Assembly: GCF_020216065.1 (NCBI RefSeq)
Contig: NZ_JAIWNA010000004.1
Coordinates: 341,165-405,164, forward strand
DNA from: Nocardia rosealba
GTDB taxonomy: Bacteria > Actinomycetota > Actinomycetes > Mycobacteriales > Mycobacteriaceae
Direction of reading: 5' to 3'
Length of the DNA: 64,000 nt
Positions within the stretch are counted from its first letter, which is position 1; every line of letters begins with the position of its first letter. Under the pieces are notes generated by a model. That model saw only the letters and a list, made by a program, of their open reading frames with translations. It did not search any database and was not told the origin of the DNA. Shown here in pieces: positions 39,467 to 47,499 of the stretch. The translations under genes and the position numbers were made by a program.

Positions 39467-41128
39467 TCATCGCGCCTCGACCCGTATCGCGCGTCGACGC
39501 GATGGGTCCTCAGGCACCACCTCGTCGGCCGCGTCGGGTAGTCGCAGGCGTGGCCAATCCGCCAGGTCGGCGAGCATCTGACGGTCGTGAGTGGCAACCA
39601 CGACGGTGATGGGGGTGGTCGTGAGGGCGGTGGTCAGGTCGTCGACCAAGGCCGTCGAGAGGTGGTTCGTCGGTTCGTCGCAGAGCAGGACCGTGGGGTC
39701 GGCGGCCAATTCGATGGCGAGGTGGAGGCGGCGTTGCTGGCCCTGTGAGAGTCGACCGAGGGGCGTGCGGTGTGCTTGTTTCTCCAGCAGCCCGAAGCTG
39801 GTCAGGGAGCGGGCGCCGTCCGGGGTGTGGCGGGCGTAGATATCGCCGGCTGTCGCGGTGGGGTCCCATTCGGGTACTTCCTGTCCGAGAAGCGCGACGC
39901 GCGCCGTGCTGTGGAGGTGGACAGCACCTGTGACCGGGGCAAGTGTTCCGGCCAGCGCCGCGAGCAGGGTGGATTTGCCCGCGCCGTTGGGGCCGGTGAT
40001 CAGGAGGCGGTCGCCTGCTTCGAGGATCAGGTCGATCGGTGCGTTCAGGCGGCCGGGGACGGTGATGCCTTCGCACCGTAGCGCCGGTGTTCCACGGACG
40101 GAGAGCTCTGGAAAGCGCAGGCGCAGTGGGGGTTCCGGCACGGTGATGGTGTGGGCGTCGAGGTCCGACTGACGGCGTTTCAGCATCTGGACCAGGCCGG
40201 GGGCTCGGGACTGACGCTGATGCTTGCCGTGGCCCTTGTCCGGACGCCACCCGGTGCTGAGCCGGTCGCGGGCACCGTCCACCGCCTCCCGCAGTCGTGC
40301 GCGTTCGGCGAGCTGCTCTTCGTAGTCGTGTTCCCAGCGGTCCCGAGCACGGCGTCTGCCCTCCTGCCAACCGGCATAGCCACCGGCGAAAAGCTGAGGG
40401 CGACCGTCGGGGCTCGGGTCGAGATCGAGGAACTCCTCGGCGACCGCGCGCAACAGGGCGCGGTCGTGGCTGACGACGACCAGGCCGCCGGGGTGGGCGC
40501 GCAGGCGGTCGGTGAGGAAGTCGAGTCCCGCGCGGTCGAGGTGGTTCGTCGGTTCGTCCAGGAGCAGGATGTCGTGGGTCGCGCCGAGCAGGCAGGCCAG
40601 ACGGACCCGATAGCGTTGTCCCACAGACAATGTCGACAGCGGGCGGGATCGGTCGGTGCAGGCGTTCAAGGCGGCCAGGGCTATGTCGACGCGTCGTTCG
40701 GTGTCCCAGGCGTCGAGTCTTGTCGCGGCATCCAGGGCCGCGGCGTAGGCGTCGTCGGCGCCCGGCGCGTCCTCGGTGAGCAGCAGGGTGGCGGCGTCCA
40801 GATCGCGCAGGGCACGCTGGGCCGGTTCGATGGTTTCGGCGACCAGATCGCCGACCGTCTCGCCCGCGCGAACAGTGATGTTCTGCTCGGCGACTCCGAC
40901 GGTGCCGACCCGGCTGACCGAACCGCTGTCAGGGTTCAGCAGACCGGCGAGAACATGCAGCAAGGTGGTCTTGCCACGCCCGTTCTCGCCGACGATCGCC
41001 AAGCGCGAACGTGCGGAGACGGTGACGGAGACGTCGGTCAGCACCGGGCGTGAACCGAGTGTGACGTGGATGGATGCGGCCCGGATGTGGGCATGCGCAC
41101 CAGCGGGCAGGGAAGGAGAAGTAGGCAC
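39467..41128 (-). CDS. ABC-F family ATPase, probable ribosome protection protein
   Basis: This 553-residue protein has two ABC domains and no membrane part. Domain 1 has GENGRGKTT, a variant signature LSVGQRYR and LLLDEPTNHLD. The inter-domain linker is Arg/Lys-rich (REAVDGARDRLSTGWRPDKGHGKHQRQSRAPG). Domain 2 has GPNGAGKST, LSQGQQRR and LLCDEPTNHLS. This is the antibiotic-resistance/ribosome-protection ABC-F pattern, displacing drugs bound at the peptidyl-transferase centre. The start is GTG at 41126-41128 with GGAG 7 bases upstream. A leaderless short ORF and hairpins precede it, as in drug-induced ABC-F genes. Which antibiotic it protects against cannot be told. Confidence 0.88.
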   Translation of the reverse strand: MPTSPSLPAGAHAHIRAASIHVTLGSRPVLTDVSVTVSARSRLAIVGENGRGKTTLLHVLAGLLNPDSGSVSRVGTVGVAEQNITVRAGETVGDLVAETIEPAQRALRDLDAATLLLTEDAPGADDAYAAALDAATRLDAWDTERRVDIALAALNACTDRSRPLSTLSVGQRYRVRLACLLGATHDILLLDEPTNHLDRAGLDFLTDRLRAHPGGLVVVSHDRALLRAVAEEFLDLDPSPDGRPQLFAGGYAGWQEGRRRARDRWEHDYEEQLAERARLREAVDGARDRLSTGWRPDKGHGKHQRQSRAPGLVQMLKRRQSDLDAHTITVPEPPLRLRFPELSVRGTPALRCEGITVPGRLNAPIDLILEAGDRLLITGPNGAGKSTLLAALAGTLAPVTGAVHLHSTARVALLGQEVPEWDPTATAGDIYARHTPDGARSLTSFGLLEKQAHRTPLGRLSQGQQRRLHLAIELAADPTVLLCDEPTNHLSTALVDDLTTALTTTPITVVVATHDRQMLADLADWPRLRLPDAADEVVPEDPSRRRAIRVEAR

Positions 41129-41235
41129 AGAGAACTCCGCGGCTCGAGAAAGGAGCCGGGCAGCACGAAGAAACCGCCCGGCGGATGACCCGGGACGGCG
41201 GCGTCAGAAGGGAGATGGGATGCCGGTCGCCGCCG
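41129..41235 (-). promoter_or_regulatory. Attenuator-like leader of the ABC-F gene
   Basis: Downstream of the short ORF the minus-strand leader can form several structures. GACGGCGGCG pairs with CGCCGCCGTC (41228-41237 with 41194-41203), and CCCGG pairs with CCGGG (41190-41194 with 41177-41181) followed by the T-rich GGTTTCTTC. GGCTC/GAGCC (41153-41157 with 41141-41145) lies just before the RBS. Because two stems share bases near 41194, they are mutually exclusive, as expected of ribosome-stalling attenuation. Confidence 0.6.
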
Positions 41236-41280
41236 TCAGCGGAGCGACCAGGGCTTCATCATCGCGGTGCCTGTGTACAC
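41236..41280 (-). CDS. Upstream ORF of the ABC-F gene (14 residues)
   Basis: GTG at 41278-41280 lies exactly 7 bases after the -10 TATCGT, so the transcript would start on the start codon. The frame reads VYTGTAMMKPWSLR and stops at the first base of the attenuator stem. It has no Shine-Dalgarno of its own. Stalling of ribosomes here would free the downstream stem. Its role is inferred from known drug-inducible ABC-F leaders. Confidence 0.5.
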   Translation of the reverse strand: MYTGTAMMKPWSLR

Positions 41281-41287
41281 GTCGGCG

Positions 41288-41316
41288 ACGATACCGATCC
41301 GTGCCCGCGCTGCCAA
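41288..41316 (-). promoter_or_regulatory. Promoter of the ABC-F leader transcript
   Basis: On the minus strand TTGGCA (41311-41316), a 17-base spacer and TATCGT (41288-41293) form a good sigma-70-type promoter. AAAT lies 4 bases upstream of the -35, which fits an AT-rich patch of the type used by WhiB7-dependent promoters; WhiB7 control is only a suggestion. Confidence 0.55.
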
Positions 41317-41353
41317 CGGGATTTCCGGCACGGCCGCCTTCCGGATCGGCCGT

Positions 41354-42241
41354 TCATAGAGTGCGGCGGGCCGGAAGGGGGATGCGATCGAGGTCGTGGG
41401 CGAGGACTGCGCCGGGAAAGTCGGCCTGCTCCAGGAACGTTCGGTCGTCGGCCGCGGTGTAGCGCTCCGAGAAGTGGGTGAGCACAAGTGTTCTCACCCC
41501 ACACGCACGGGCGACCTCGCCCGCCTGACGGGCGGTGAGATGCCCGCGTTCGTGCGCCTGCTCGGTTTCCGAATCCAGGAAGGTGGATTCGATGATGAGC
41601 ATGTCCACATCGGCCGCCAACTCGAAGACGTTGTCGCACAGGCGGGTATCCATCACGAAGGCGACCTTCTGGCCCGGCCTCGGCGCCGAACACTCCTCGA
41701 GCAACGGCCCCGACAGTTCTCGCACGGCGGCACCGGAGATGCCGTGTTCGCGCAATTTCTCCGGCAGGAATGTGCGTCCGTCCGGTTCGGCCAGGCGGTA
41801 ACCGTAGGTGGGGATGCTGTGCGACAGAGGTAGCGCGGTCAGGCTGAACCCGTTGCCCTGCAATGTTTCTCCCGCACCGCTCACCGGGTGTTCGACGAGG
41901 GTGGGCGAGCCGTAATAGCTCGTCGCGAACTTCAGCCGCTCCCAGTACTCGATGCCCTCGGCCGGAAACACGGCGTGTACATCGTGGGGAACACCGTCGC
42001 GCCCCAGCCGCTGCACGATCCCCGGCACGCCGAGCGAATGATCCCCATGGAAATGGGTCACACACAACCAGTGCAATTCGGTAGCCGAAGCCCCCGCATG
42101 CGCCATCTGCCGCTGCGTCCCCTCACCCGGGTCGAACAGCACGCCCCGCCCGTCCCACCGCAACAGATACCCGTTGTGATTGCGGCGACGAGTCGGCACC
42201 GCCCCCGCCGTCCCGAGGACGATCAACTCCCGTGTCGACAT
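41354..42241 (-). CDS. rnz: Ribonuclease Z
   Basis: This 295-residue metallo-beta-lactamase-fold tRNA 3' processing endonuclease has LIVLGTAGAVPTRRRNHNGYLLRW and FDPGEGTQRQM. The zinc motif is THFHGDHSLG near residues 62-70. Also present are LSHSIPTYGYRL, VAFVMDTRLCDN, IIESTFLD (Glu/Asp), HLTARQAGEVA and LTHFSERY. All RNase Z motifs are present. It removes 3' trailers of pre-tRNAs lacking encoded CCA, consistent with both tRNA genes in this window lacking CCA. GAGGATGGGG precedes the ATG. Confidence 0.94.
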   Translation of the reverse strand: MSTRELIVLGTAGAVPTRRRNHNGYLLRWDGRGVLFDPGEGTQRQMAHAGASATELHWLCVTHFHGDHSLGVPGIVQRLGRDGVPHDVHAVFPAEGIEYWERLKFATSYYGSPTLVEHPVSGAGETLQGNGFSLTALPLSHSIPTYGYRLAEPDGRTFLPEKLREHGISGAAVRELSGPLLEECSAPRPGQKVAFVMDTRLCDNVFELAADVDMLIIESTFLDSETEQAHERGHLTARQAGEVARACGVRTLVLTHFSERYTAADDRTFLEQADFPGAVLAHDLDRIPLPARRTL

Positions 42242-42272
42242 CGCCCCATCCTCGCCGCTCCCGCCACCACTG

Positions 42273-42481
42273 TCACATCGATTCCCCGACGACCTCACCC
42301 AGCTTCGTCAACACCTGCCGCCACCCTCGTTCGAGATTGTTCCGCTGCATGTGCTGCCCGGCATCAGTCACCGCTCGATGAGCGCCGGTTCGGTGAGCGT
42401 CCGCCACACCTGGTCGAGGGCTTGTGGATAGAACCTGCCCAACTCCACCTGGGACGGGTCGAGTTCGTTGTCGGTGCTCAT
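42273..42481 (-). pseudogene. Degenerate SRPBCC/AHSA1-domain gene
   Basis: A good RBS and ATG open STDNELDPSQVELGRFYPQA and DQVWRTLTEPALIER, then TGA where the family has a Trp codon (ER-W). Shortly after, another frame continues QRNNLERGWRQVLTKLGEVV, the usual C-terminus of AHSA1-type proteins. About 100 central codons are missing. The gene is therefore a remnant with an internal deletion and a nonsense change. No protein is expected. Confidence 0.75.
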
Positions 42482-42601
42482 CGAATGCCCCCTGTGCGTT
42501 TCGGCCTTAGCCCATATGGTGGCCAGCGTACGCACGTGGGCGGTGGTGAGATGGGATGGTCGGCCGGAAGACGCGCGGCTCGGCAGCCGAGGGAGGTCGG
42601 G

Positions 42602-43363
42602 ATGGAACTGTTCGATTACGACGCTGAGTTGCGGTTGCACAATGTGCATCTGCGGGCGGCGGCGGGGGTGCGGGCGCGGGATCGGGTGCTCGATATCGGT
42701 TGTGGCGCCGGCGGAACCACGCGGGAGGCGGCGCGGGACGCTGTGCAGGGGGAGGCGCTCGGGGTCGACGTGTCGGCGGTGATGGTCGAACGGGCGCGGC
42801 GGATCAGCGTGGAGGAAGGGCTGGGCAATGTCGGGTTCGAGGTTGCCGATGCTGAGGTCCACCCCTTCGCGGCGGGGGCTTTCGATCTGTGTATCAGCCG
42901 GTTCGGGGCGATGTTCTTCGCCGATCCGGTGGCGGCGTTCCGCAATATCGGGCGTGCGTTGCGGCCTGGTGGGCGGCTGGTGATGATGGTGTGGCAGGGC
43001 GGTGAGCGCAACGAGTGGGTGACGGTCTTCCGCCGTGATCTCGTCGCGTCGATGACCCGTCCCGGGCCGGGGCCGTTCTCGCTGGCCGACCCCTCGGTCA
43101 CCGAATCCGTCCTGACCGCAGCGGGTTTCACCGATATCGGCTTCAGTGAGGTGCACGAGCCGGTGTACCTGGGTGCCGACGGTGCGGCCGCCTACAGCAA
43201 CCTGCACTTGCTCACCGGATTCCGTGCCCATCTCGAAAGCCTCGAACAGGCCGAAGGCGAGCGAACCCGCGCACGGCTGCGGGAGGTGCTCGCCGCGCAC
43301 GAGACCGATCAGGGCGTGCTGTTCGATTCGCGAGCGTGGATTGTCACCGCGAAACGGCCGTGA
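42602..43363 (+). CDS. Class I SAM-dependent methyltransferase
   Basis: This 253-residue protein has motif I VLDIGCGAGGTTREAA, GVDVSAVMVERAR, acidic VADAEVHPF, CISRFGAMFFADPVAAFRNIGRALRPGGRLVMMVW (motifs IV-V). A C-terminal part covers LTAAGFTDIGFSEVHEP. It resembles UbiE/COQ5-like and actinobacterial small-molecule methyltransferases. The substrate is unknown. GGGAGGTCGGG precedes the ATG. The far longer open frame upstream overlaps rnz antisense and was not used. Confidence 0.86.
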   Translation: MELFDYDAELRLHNVHLRAAAGVRARDRVLDIGCGAGGTTREAARDAVQGEALGVDVSAVMVERARRISVEEGLGNVGFEVADAEVHPFAAGAFDLCISRFGAMFFADPVAAFRNIGRALRPGGRLVMMVWQGGERNEWVTVFRRDLVASMTRPGPGPFSLADPSVTESVLTAAGFTDIGFSEVHEPVYLGADGAAAYSNLHLLTGFRAHLESLEQAEGERTRARLREVLAAHETDQGVLFDSRAWIVTAKRP

Positions 43364-43431
43364 ATCCTTTTTCGCGTCTCGCACCTCTTATAGGTGTCCG
43401 CGCACCGTGCGGGGACGAAACGGAGGTTGTT

Positions 43432-43521
43432 GTGATCGTCGGAACCGGAATCGTCGTCGGCCTGGTGTTGATGTGCACGTGCGTGTACGCCCTGCGCCGC
43501 AAACGGGCCGGGCGTGACTGA
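43432..43521 (+). CDS. 29-residue membrane micropeptide with Cys-x-Cys
   Basis: GTG preceded by GGAGG at 5 bases encodes VIVGTGIVVGLVLMCTCVYALRRKRAGRD, one transmembrane helix with a CTC motif at its inner end and a basic tail. It overlaps the next gene, the sigma factor, by 8 bases. That coupling and the Cys in the downstream membrane protein suggest a role in the same redox- or metal-linked unit. It may simply serve translational coupling. No family is recognised. Confidence 0.6.
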   Translation: MIVGTGIVVGLVLMCTCVYALRRKRAGRD

Positions 43522-44071
43522 CTCGCGCTGGCCGGCCGAGGAACTGATCGTCTCCGCCCGCGACGGGGACGTGGATTCGATCGCCGCGCTGGTGTCGGGT
43601 TCCTACCCGAACATCCAGCGCTTCGCCCGAACCCTCTGTGCCACACCGGAAGACGCGGAGGATGCCGCTCAGGAAGCCCTCATCATCCTGTATCGCAAGA
43701 TCGGGATGCTGCGGGCGTCGGGGGCGCTGGCGTCGTGGATGTTCCGGATCGTGCGCAACGAATGCCTGCGGCGGGCGCGGATCAGGCCGCAGCATCCACC
43801 GGCGGAAGTCACCGTGACAGCTTCCGCCGAGGACGAAGTGCTGCGTCGCCTGGAAGCGGCGAGGGTGGCGGCCGCCGTCGCCACCCTGCCCGACGACCAG
43901 CGCCAGGTCCTGATCATGCGCGATATCCAGGGCCTCAGCGGTCGCATCGTCGCGGACGCGCTAGGCCTCAGCACCACCGCGATGAAATCGCGCCTGCACC
44001 GTGCCCGCGCTTCGGTGCGCCAAGCACTCCAGGCCCCGCCTGATCCACCTCCCGGAGGGAAGAATGTCTGA
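43514..44071 (+). CDS. ECF-type RNA polymerase sigma factor
   Basis: This 185-residue protein has sigma region 2 (IAALVSGSYPNIQRFARTLCATPEDAEDAAQEALIILYRKI, ASWMFRIVRNECLRRAR), a linker, and region 4 (AAAVATLPDDQRQVLIMRDIQGLSGRIVADALGLSTTAMKSRLHRARASVR). It has GTG start. The following gene begins inside its last codons and encodes a small Cys-bearing membrane protein in place of a classical anti-sigma factor. It directs transcription of an unknown regulon, probably under control of that partner. Confidence 0.9.
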   Translation: MTDSRWPAEELIVSARDGDVDSIAALVSGSYPNIQRFARTLCATPEDAEDAAQEALIILYRKIGMLRASGALASWMFRIVRNECLRRARIRPQHPPAEVTVTASAEDEVLRRLEAARVAAAVATLPDDQRQVLIMRDIQGLSGRIVADALGLSTTAMKSRLHRARASVRQALQAPPDPPPGGKNV

Positions 44072-44333
44072 CCAACCCGACTTCGCCAGCGCGTCACTGA
44101 CCCGCCACCTGACGCGTGGGGTCTTAGGCTTCGGCGCACTGATCGGCTCGATCGCCCTGCTGCCTCTCATCGGTGCGATCAGCCTGCTGTTGCTACCCGT
44201 CGGCGTCATCGCGCTGCGTGGCTGCCCGATGTGCTGGGCCATCGGCCTCGCTCAAACCGTCTCGCGGGGACGACTTCGCCGTTCCTGCGACAACGGGCAG
44301 TGCACGCTGACGGTCGCTAAGACGGCTGTGTAG
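44064..44333 (+). CDS. Small Cys-rich membrane protein coupled to the ECF sigma factor (DUF2892-like)
   Basis: This 89-residue protein has hydrophobic helices GVLGFGALIGSIALLPLIGAI and SLLLLPVGVIALRGCPMCWAIGL, then a basic segment and CDNGQC. The GCPMCWAIGLAQ segment is like the closing motif of DUF2892/YgaP-type membrane domains. Four cysteines in two pairs (CPMC and C-x4-C) could bind a metal or switch by disulfide. GGAGGGAAG precedes the ATG, which overlaps the sigma stop. It may serve as the sensor or anti-sigma partner. That is inference from position. Confidence 0.65.
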   Translation: MSDQPDFASASLTRHLTRGVLGFGALIGSIALLPLIGAISLLLLPVGVIALRGCPMCWAIGLAQTVSRGRLRRSCDNGQCTLTVAKTAV

Positions 44334-44365
44334 TACCTGCCGACGCTGCGAAGGCCGCGCCGAGA

Positions 44366-45268
44366 TCAGACGAGCATCTCGGCGAGCCGGTCGGTGACCT
44401 GCACCACCCAGTCCGGCTCACCGTGCTGTCGTCCCCACAGCGCGGCTCGCACCGCTCGCACCTGTGCCCATCGGCGTGCCCGATCACGGTCGATCCGGGC
44501 TGCCTCGCAATACATGTCGAGGCCGCGACGGAGGCCACGCGCCGGGTCGGCACTGAACAGCAGGGGAGCGAAACGGTAGCTGCGGATCACGGTGATCGTG
44601 TCGTAGGCGCGGTCACCGACGTAACCCTTGGGGTCGATCGCCAGCCAGGGCTCGCGGTCGCCGCGCAGGACATTGGCGTCGTGGAGGTCGCCGTGGACGA
44701 GCGTTTCGGGTTGGTTCGGGCCGAGCTCTCGCAGAGTGGCGAGGGCGGCACTCATGACGCGGCCAGGCAGCGGATTGCCTACTTCTTGTGCGGCAGCCGC
44801 TATTTCGTCGGGCCATTCGGCGACCAAGCGGCTCAGGCGTGGCAGAGCCGGCGGGGCTTCGACGGCCAGCCGCCACGACAATTCACCCAGTGCGGTCACG
44901 GCTTCGTCGAAGTCGGCTACCTCCGACAGCGATCCGCCCGGGGCACGCTCCAGCAACATCGCATAGTGCGCGGTGTCGCGTTCGAACAGCCGCACCGCGC
45001 CCGCGCCGTTCCAGGTGTCGAAGGCGGCGGCCTCGAAGTCGTTGCCGGGGTGGGGAAAGGACACCTTGATGACCGCAGGCGGGTGGTCTGCGTGGACGAC
45101 GGGCAGCACGACCCCGACATTTCCGTGCATCAGTGGCCCGTCCGGTCTGCAGGACCAGCGTTGCAGCAGATCCTCGAGCAGCTGGGGGAGCGCGGCGATC
45201 CAGGCGCGGCCCGGCTCACCTTCGCGTCCGATGGTCTCGTGCGCGAAAGCCTCGGGGATTTCGATCAT
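44366..45268 (-). CDS. APH(6)-family aminoglycoside/hydroxyurea phosphotransferase
   Basis: This 300-residue kinase of the APH(6)/streptomycin 6-kinase family (PF04655 type) has VLPVVHADHPPAVIKVSFP with the ATP Lys, the catalytic loop LVHGDLHDANVLRG and the Mg-binding IDPKGYVGDRAYD. Short family motifs such as GGSLSEVADFDEAV are also present. Members phosphorylate streptomycin or hydroxyurea, but many chromosomal copies have other substrates, so resistance is not proven. It is a single gene convergent with the sigma cassette. Full length. Confidence 0.87.
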   Translation of the reverse strand: MIEIPEAFAHETIGREGEPGRAWIAALPQLLEDLLQRWSCRPDGPLMHGNVGVVLPVVHADHPPAVIKVSFPHPGNDFEAAAFDTWNGAGAVRLFERDTAHYAMLLERAPGGSLSEVADFDEAVTALGELSWRLAVEAPPALPRLSRLVAEWPDEIAAAAQEVGNPLPGRVMSAALATLRELGPNQPETLVHGDLHDANVLRGDREPWLAIDPKGYVGDRAYDTITVIRSYRFAPLLFSADPARGLRRGLDMYCEAARIDRDRARRWAQVRAVRAALWGRQHGEPDWVVQVTDRLAEMLV

Positions 45269-45352
45269 CTCGGTGCCTCCACGGGTTCACCGTAGGCCGG
45301 TACGGTCGGGTGTGGGGCTTCGGTACGCCCCCGTCGCTTGTGGGGGTTTCAG

Positions 45353-45781
45353 ATGGGCCAGGTCGATGACCTCCGAACCTCGAATGTCGCCGATTCCGCG
45401 GTGCGGCGAGCGATGTGGGCTGCGGGTGCGGCCGGGTGTGTGCTCGCAGCGGTGCTGCTGGCTTGTTCGTTGCGGGTGATCGTGTCCGGTCTCGACTCGC
45501 CGTATCTGCTGATGATCTGCGTGGTGGGTGCCGTTCCCGGGCTGGTCGGCCTCGGCCTGCTGTTCGCCTTTCAGCAGGTATTGCGTGGGAAGATCGCGGG
45601 GATCGGCGGGGCGGCTGTAATGCTGTTCGCCGTCGGCGTCCTAGTGACGCTCGGTTGTGTGGCAGCGATCAACTATGGGCCTTGGATCGCGAGAATCGTC
45701 ATGGCCGGACTGGCGGGCGCGACGATCGCGACAGCCTTCCTCCTCCGTGCCGCCCATCGTGCCCTGCCGGCCGGTCGATAA
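45353..45781 (+). CDS. Four-helix integral membrane protein
   Basis: This 142-residue protein has four predicted membrane helices: MWAAGAAGCVLAAVLLACSL, LLMICVVGAVPGLVGLGLLFAF, IAGIGGAAVMLFAVGVLVTLGCV and IARIVMAGLAGATIATAFLL. A short soluble N-terminus (MGQVDDLRTSNVADSAVRR) comes first. GGGGG lies 7 bases before the ATG. A TTG five codons earlier is possible. No conserved domain recognised. It lies between the APH(6) gene (divergent) and the ligase gene. Confidence 0.75.
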   Translation: MGQVDDLRTSNVADSAVRRAMWAAGAAGCVLAAVLLACSLRVIVSGLDSPYLLMICVVGAVPGLVGLGLLFAFQQVLRGKIAGIGGAAVMLFAVGVLVTLGCVAAINYGPWIARIVMAGLAGATIATAFLLRAAHRALPAGR

Positions 45782-45859
45782 CGGGATTCGGCCTGGTAGG
45801 ACGCGCCGAGGATCTGCCGCGTGAGCGGAGCCGCACTACGCCGGGAATAGGCTGATCAT

Positions 45860-46834
45860 GTGGGGTTCACGGTCCCGGCACCGATGCTGGCCAAACCCGG
45901 ACGGCCACCGCAGCCGCCAGGCGGCTGGTGCGCGGAAATGAAATGGGACGGTGTGCGCGCGATCGCCCATTGCACCCCGGCGGGGATCAGCTTGTGGAGC
46001 CGGAACCTGAGCGACATCACCGGCTCCTACCCTGAGGTCGTCACCGCGCTCACCGAGATCACCGATGGACGCACCCTGCTGCTCGACGGCGAACTCGTCG
46101 CGCCGGACGATCGCGGCGCACCTTCGTTCTCCCGGTTGCAACAGCGCATGCACGTCCAGCGGCCGACACCCGCGCTGATCGAGCAGGTCCGCGTCGACTA
46201 TCTCGTCTTCGACGTGCTCGGTGTCGACGAGGAGGTGCTGTTCGAGGACTCCTACCGCACCCGCCGCGCCGAACTGGCCGACCTGACACTCGACGACGGT
46301 GTGCGCGTGCGGGTTCCACCGATGTGGTCGCTGACCGACACCAGCGCGGAGGAGCTGTTGCGCGTGGCGACGGACTCCGGGTTGGAAGGGATCGTCTGCA
46401 AGCACGGCGATTCGATCTACGAACCGGGCCGCCGCTCCTCGGCCTGGACGAAAGTCGTCCTCCGACTCACAACAGAAGCCGTGATCGTCGGCGCGGTTCC
46501 CGGCAACGGCGCCAACGCCGCGACCTTCGGCGGTCTTGTCCTGGCCGCCCACACTCCGGAGGGTCGTCTGCGCTGCATCGGCGGCGTCGGCACGGGCTTC
46601 ACCGCCGCCTCCCGCCGCAGCATCCGCGCCGCCCTGGACCAGGTGCGCCGCGAGACGACACCGCTCGACGATCCACCACCGGCACCGGTCGCCCGGACGG
46701 CCTGGTGGGTCGAACCGGTTTTCGTCGCCGATATCGAATATCGTGAGATCAGCGGTGACGGACTGCTACGGCATCCGAGCTTCCGCGGGATCCGCACCGA
46801 CAAAACACCCGAGGAGATCGGGCTGCCCACCTGA
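45860..46834 (+). CDS. LigC-type ATP-dependent DNA ligase
   Basis: This 324-residue two-domain ligase has an adenylation domain with motif I AEMKWDGVRAI (Lys28 nucleophile), WSRNLSDIT, LLLDGELVAPDD (motif III region), DYLVFDVLG and SGLEGIVCKHGDSIYEPGRRSSAWTKVVL (motifs IV-V). A C-terminal OB domain follows. No primase or nuclease domain is attached, so it is LigC-like rather than LigD. It seals nicks in repair, probably end joining or base excision. GTG start. It ends 24 bases before a convergent tRNA gene. Confidence 0.9.
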   Translation: MGFTVPAPMLAKPGRPPQPPGGWCAEMKWDGVRAIAHCTPAGISLWSRNLSDITGSYPEVVTALTEITDGRTLLLDGELVAPDDRGAPSFSRLQQRMHVQRPTPALIEQVRVDYLVFDVLGVDEEVLFEDSYRTRRAELADLTLDDGVRVRVPPMWSLTDTSAEELLRVATDSGLEGIVCKHGDSIYEPGRRSSAWTKVVLRLTTEAVIVGAVPGNGANAATFGGLVLAAHTPEGRLRCIGGVGTGFTAASRRSIRAALDQVRRETTPLDDPPPAPVARTAWWVEPVFVADIEYREISGDGLLRHPSFRGIRTDKTPEEIGLPT

Positions 46835-46857
46835 CCGTGGTGGTGTGCGACAAGATG

Positions 46858-46929
46858 TGGGCGCAGAGGGGATCGAACCCCCGACCGCTGGTGTGTAAAA
46901 CCAGTGCTCTACCGCTGAGCTATACGCCC
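46858..46929 (-). tRNA. tRNA-Val (anticodon TAC)
   Basis: Reading the minus strand, acceptor GGGCGTA pairs with TGCGCCC (one G-T pair). D arm TAGCTCAGCGGTAGAGC, anticodon stem CTGGT/ACCAG around loop TTTACAC with anticodon TAC, T arm GGGGGTTCGATCCCC. CCA is not encoded. The anticodon decodes GTA/GTG valine codons. Confidence 0.93.
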
Positions 46930-46960
46930 CTGCATCGCCGGTGGGACCGGCGGTGTCGGG

Positions 46961-47425
46961 TTATGAATCTAGCGCGGCCAGCGCTTTCTCCCAAGCCGCC
47001 TGGTCACGGGCCTCTCCGGGGCCGTTCATCTCCGCGAAAGTGATGTATCCGGACTTGTCGATCACGAAGGTGCCGCGGTTCGGGTAGCCGGATTTCTCGT
47101 TGAAGACGTCGTAGGCCTGGGCGACCGCGCCGTGCGGCCAGAAATCGGACAGCAGGGGGAACAGATAGCCCTGTTCGGCCGCCCAGATCTTGTGGGTGGG
47201 TGGTGGGCCGACGGAGATCGCGAGGATCTCGGCGTCGTCGTTCTGGAATTTGGGCAGCTCGTCACGCACCTTGCACAGCTCACCCTGGCAGATGCCGGTG
47301 AAGGCGAGCGGATAGAACACCAGCAGGACGTTCTTCTTGCCCCGGTAGTCCGACAGGGTGACGGGCTGGTTGTTCTGGTCTTTGAGCGTGAAATCCGGCG
47401 CGAGAGTGCCAACCTCTAGCGGCAT
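46961..47425 (-). CDS. ahpE: AhpE-type one-Cys peroxiredoxin
   Basis: This 154-residue thioredoxin-fold peroxiredoxin has LEVGTLAPDFTLKDQNNQPVTLSDYRGKKNVLLVFYPLAFTGICQGEL. The peroxidatic cysteine is Cys46, with a second Cys five residues later (GELC). Later motifs are ISVGPPPTHKIWAAEQG and RGTFVIDKSG. It reduces hydroperoxides and peroxynitrite, probably recycled by mycoredoxin/mycothiol as in M. tuberculosis AhpE. It is the first gene of the conserved ahpE-accD6 block (Rv2238c equivalent) and lies 31 bases from tRNA-Val. Confidence 0.93.
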   Translation of the reverse strand: MPLEVGTLAPDFTLKDQNNQPVTLSDYRGKKNVLLVFYPLAFTGICQGELCKVRDELPKFQNDDAEILAISVGPPPTHKIWAAEQGYLFPLLSDFWPHGAVAQAYDVFNEKSGYPNRGTFVIDKSGYITFAEMNGPGEARDQAAWEKALAALDS

Positions 47426-47499
47426 AGGGGAGTTCCTGTCGTCGTGTCGGGTCTCAGCCGAGCGTTCTCGTCCGGCTGAGACCTTAGCGAACGGCGGTT

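Noticed and set aside
44366..45268. Acquired streptomycin resistance gene
   Set aside because: The protein fits the APH(6) family, but base composition and context are like the neighbours and no mobile element is near. It is probably a resident chromosomal gene of unknown substrate.
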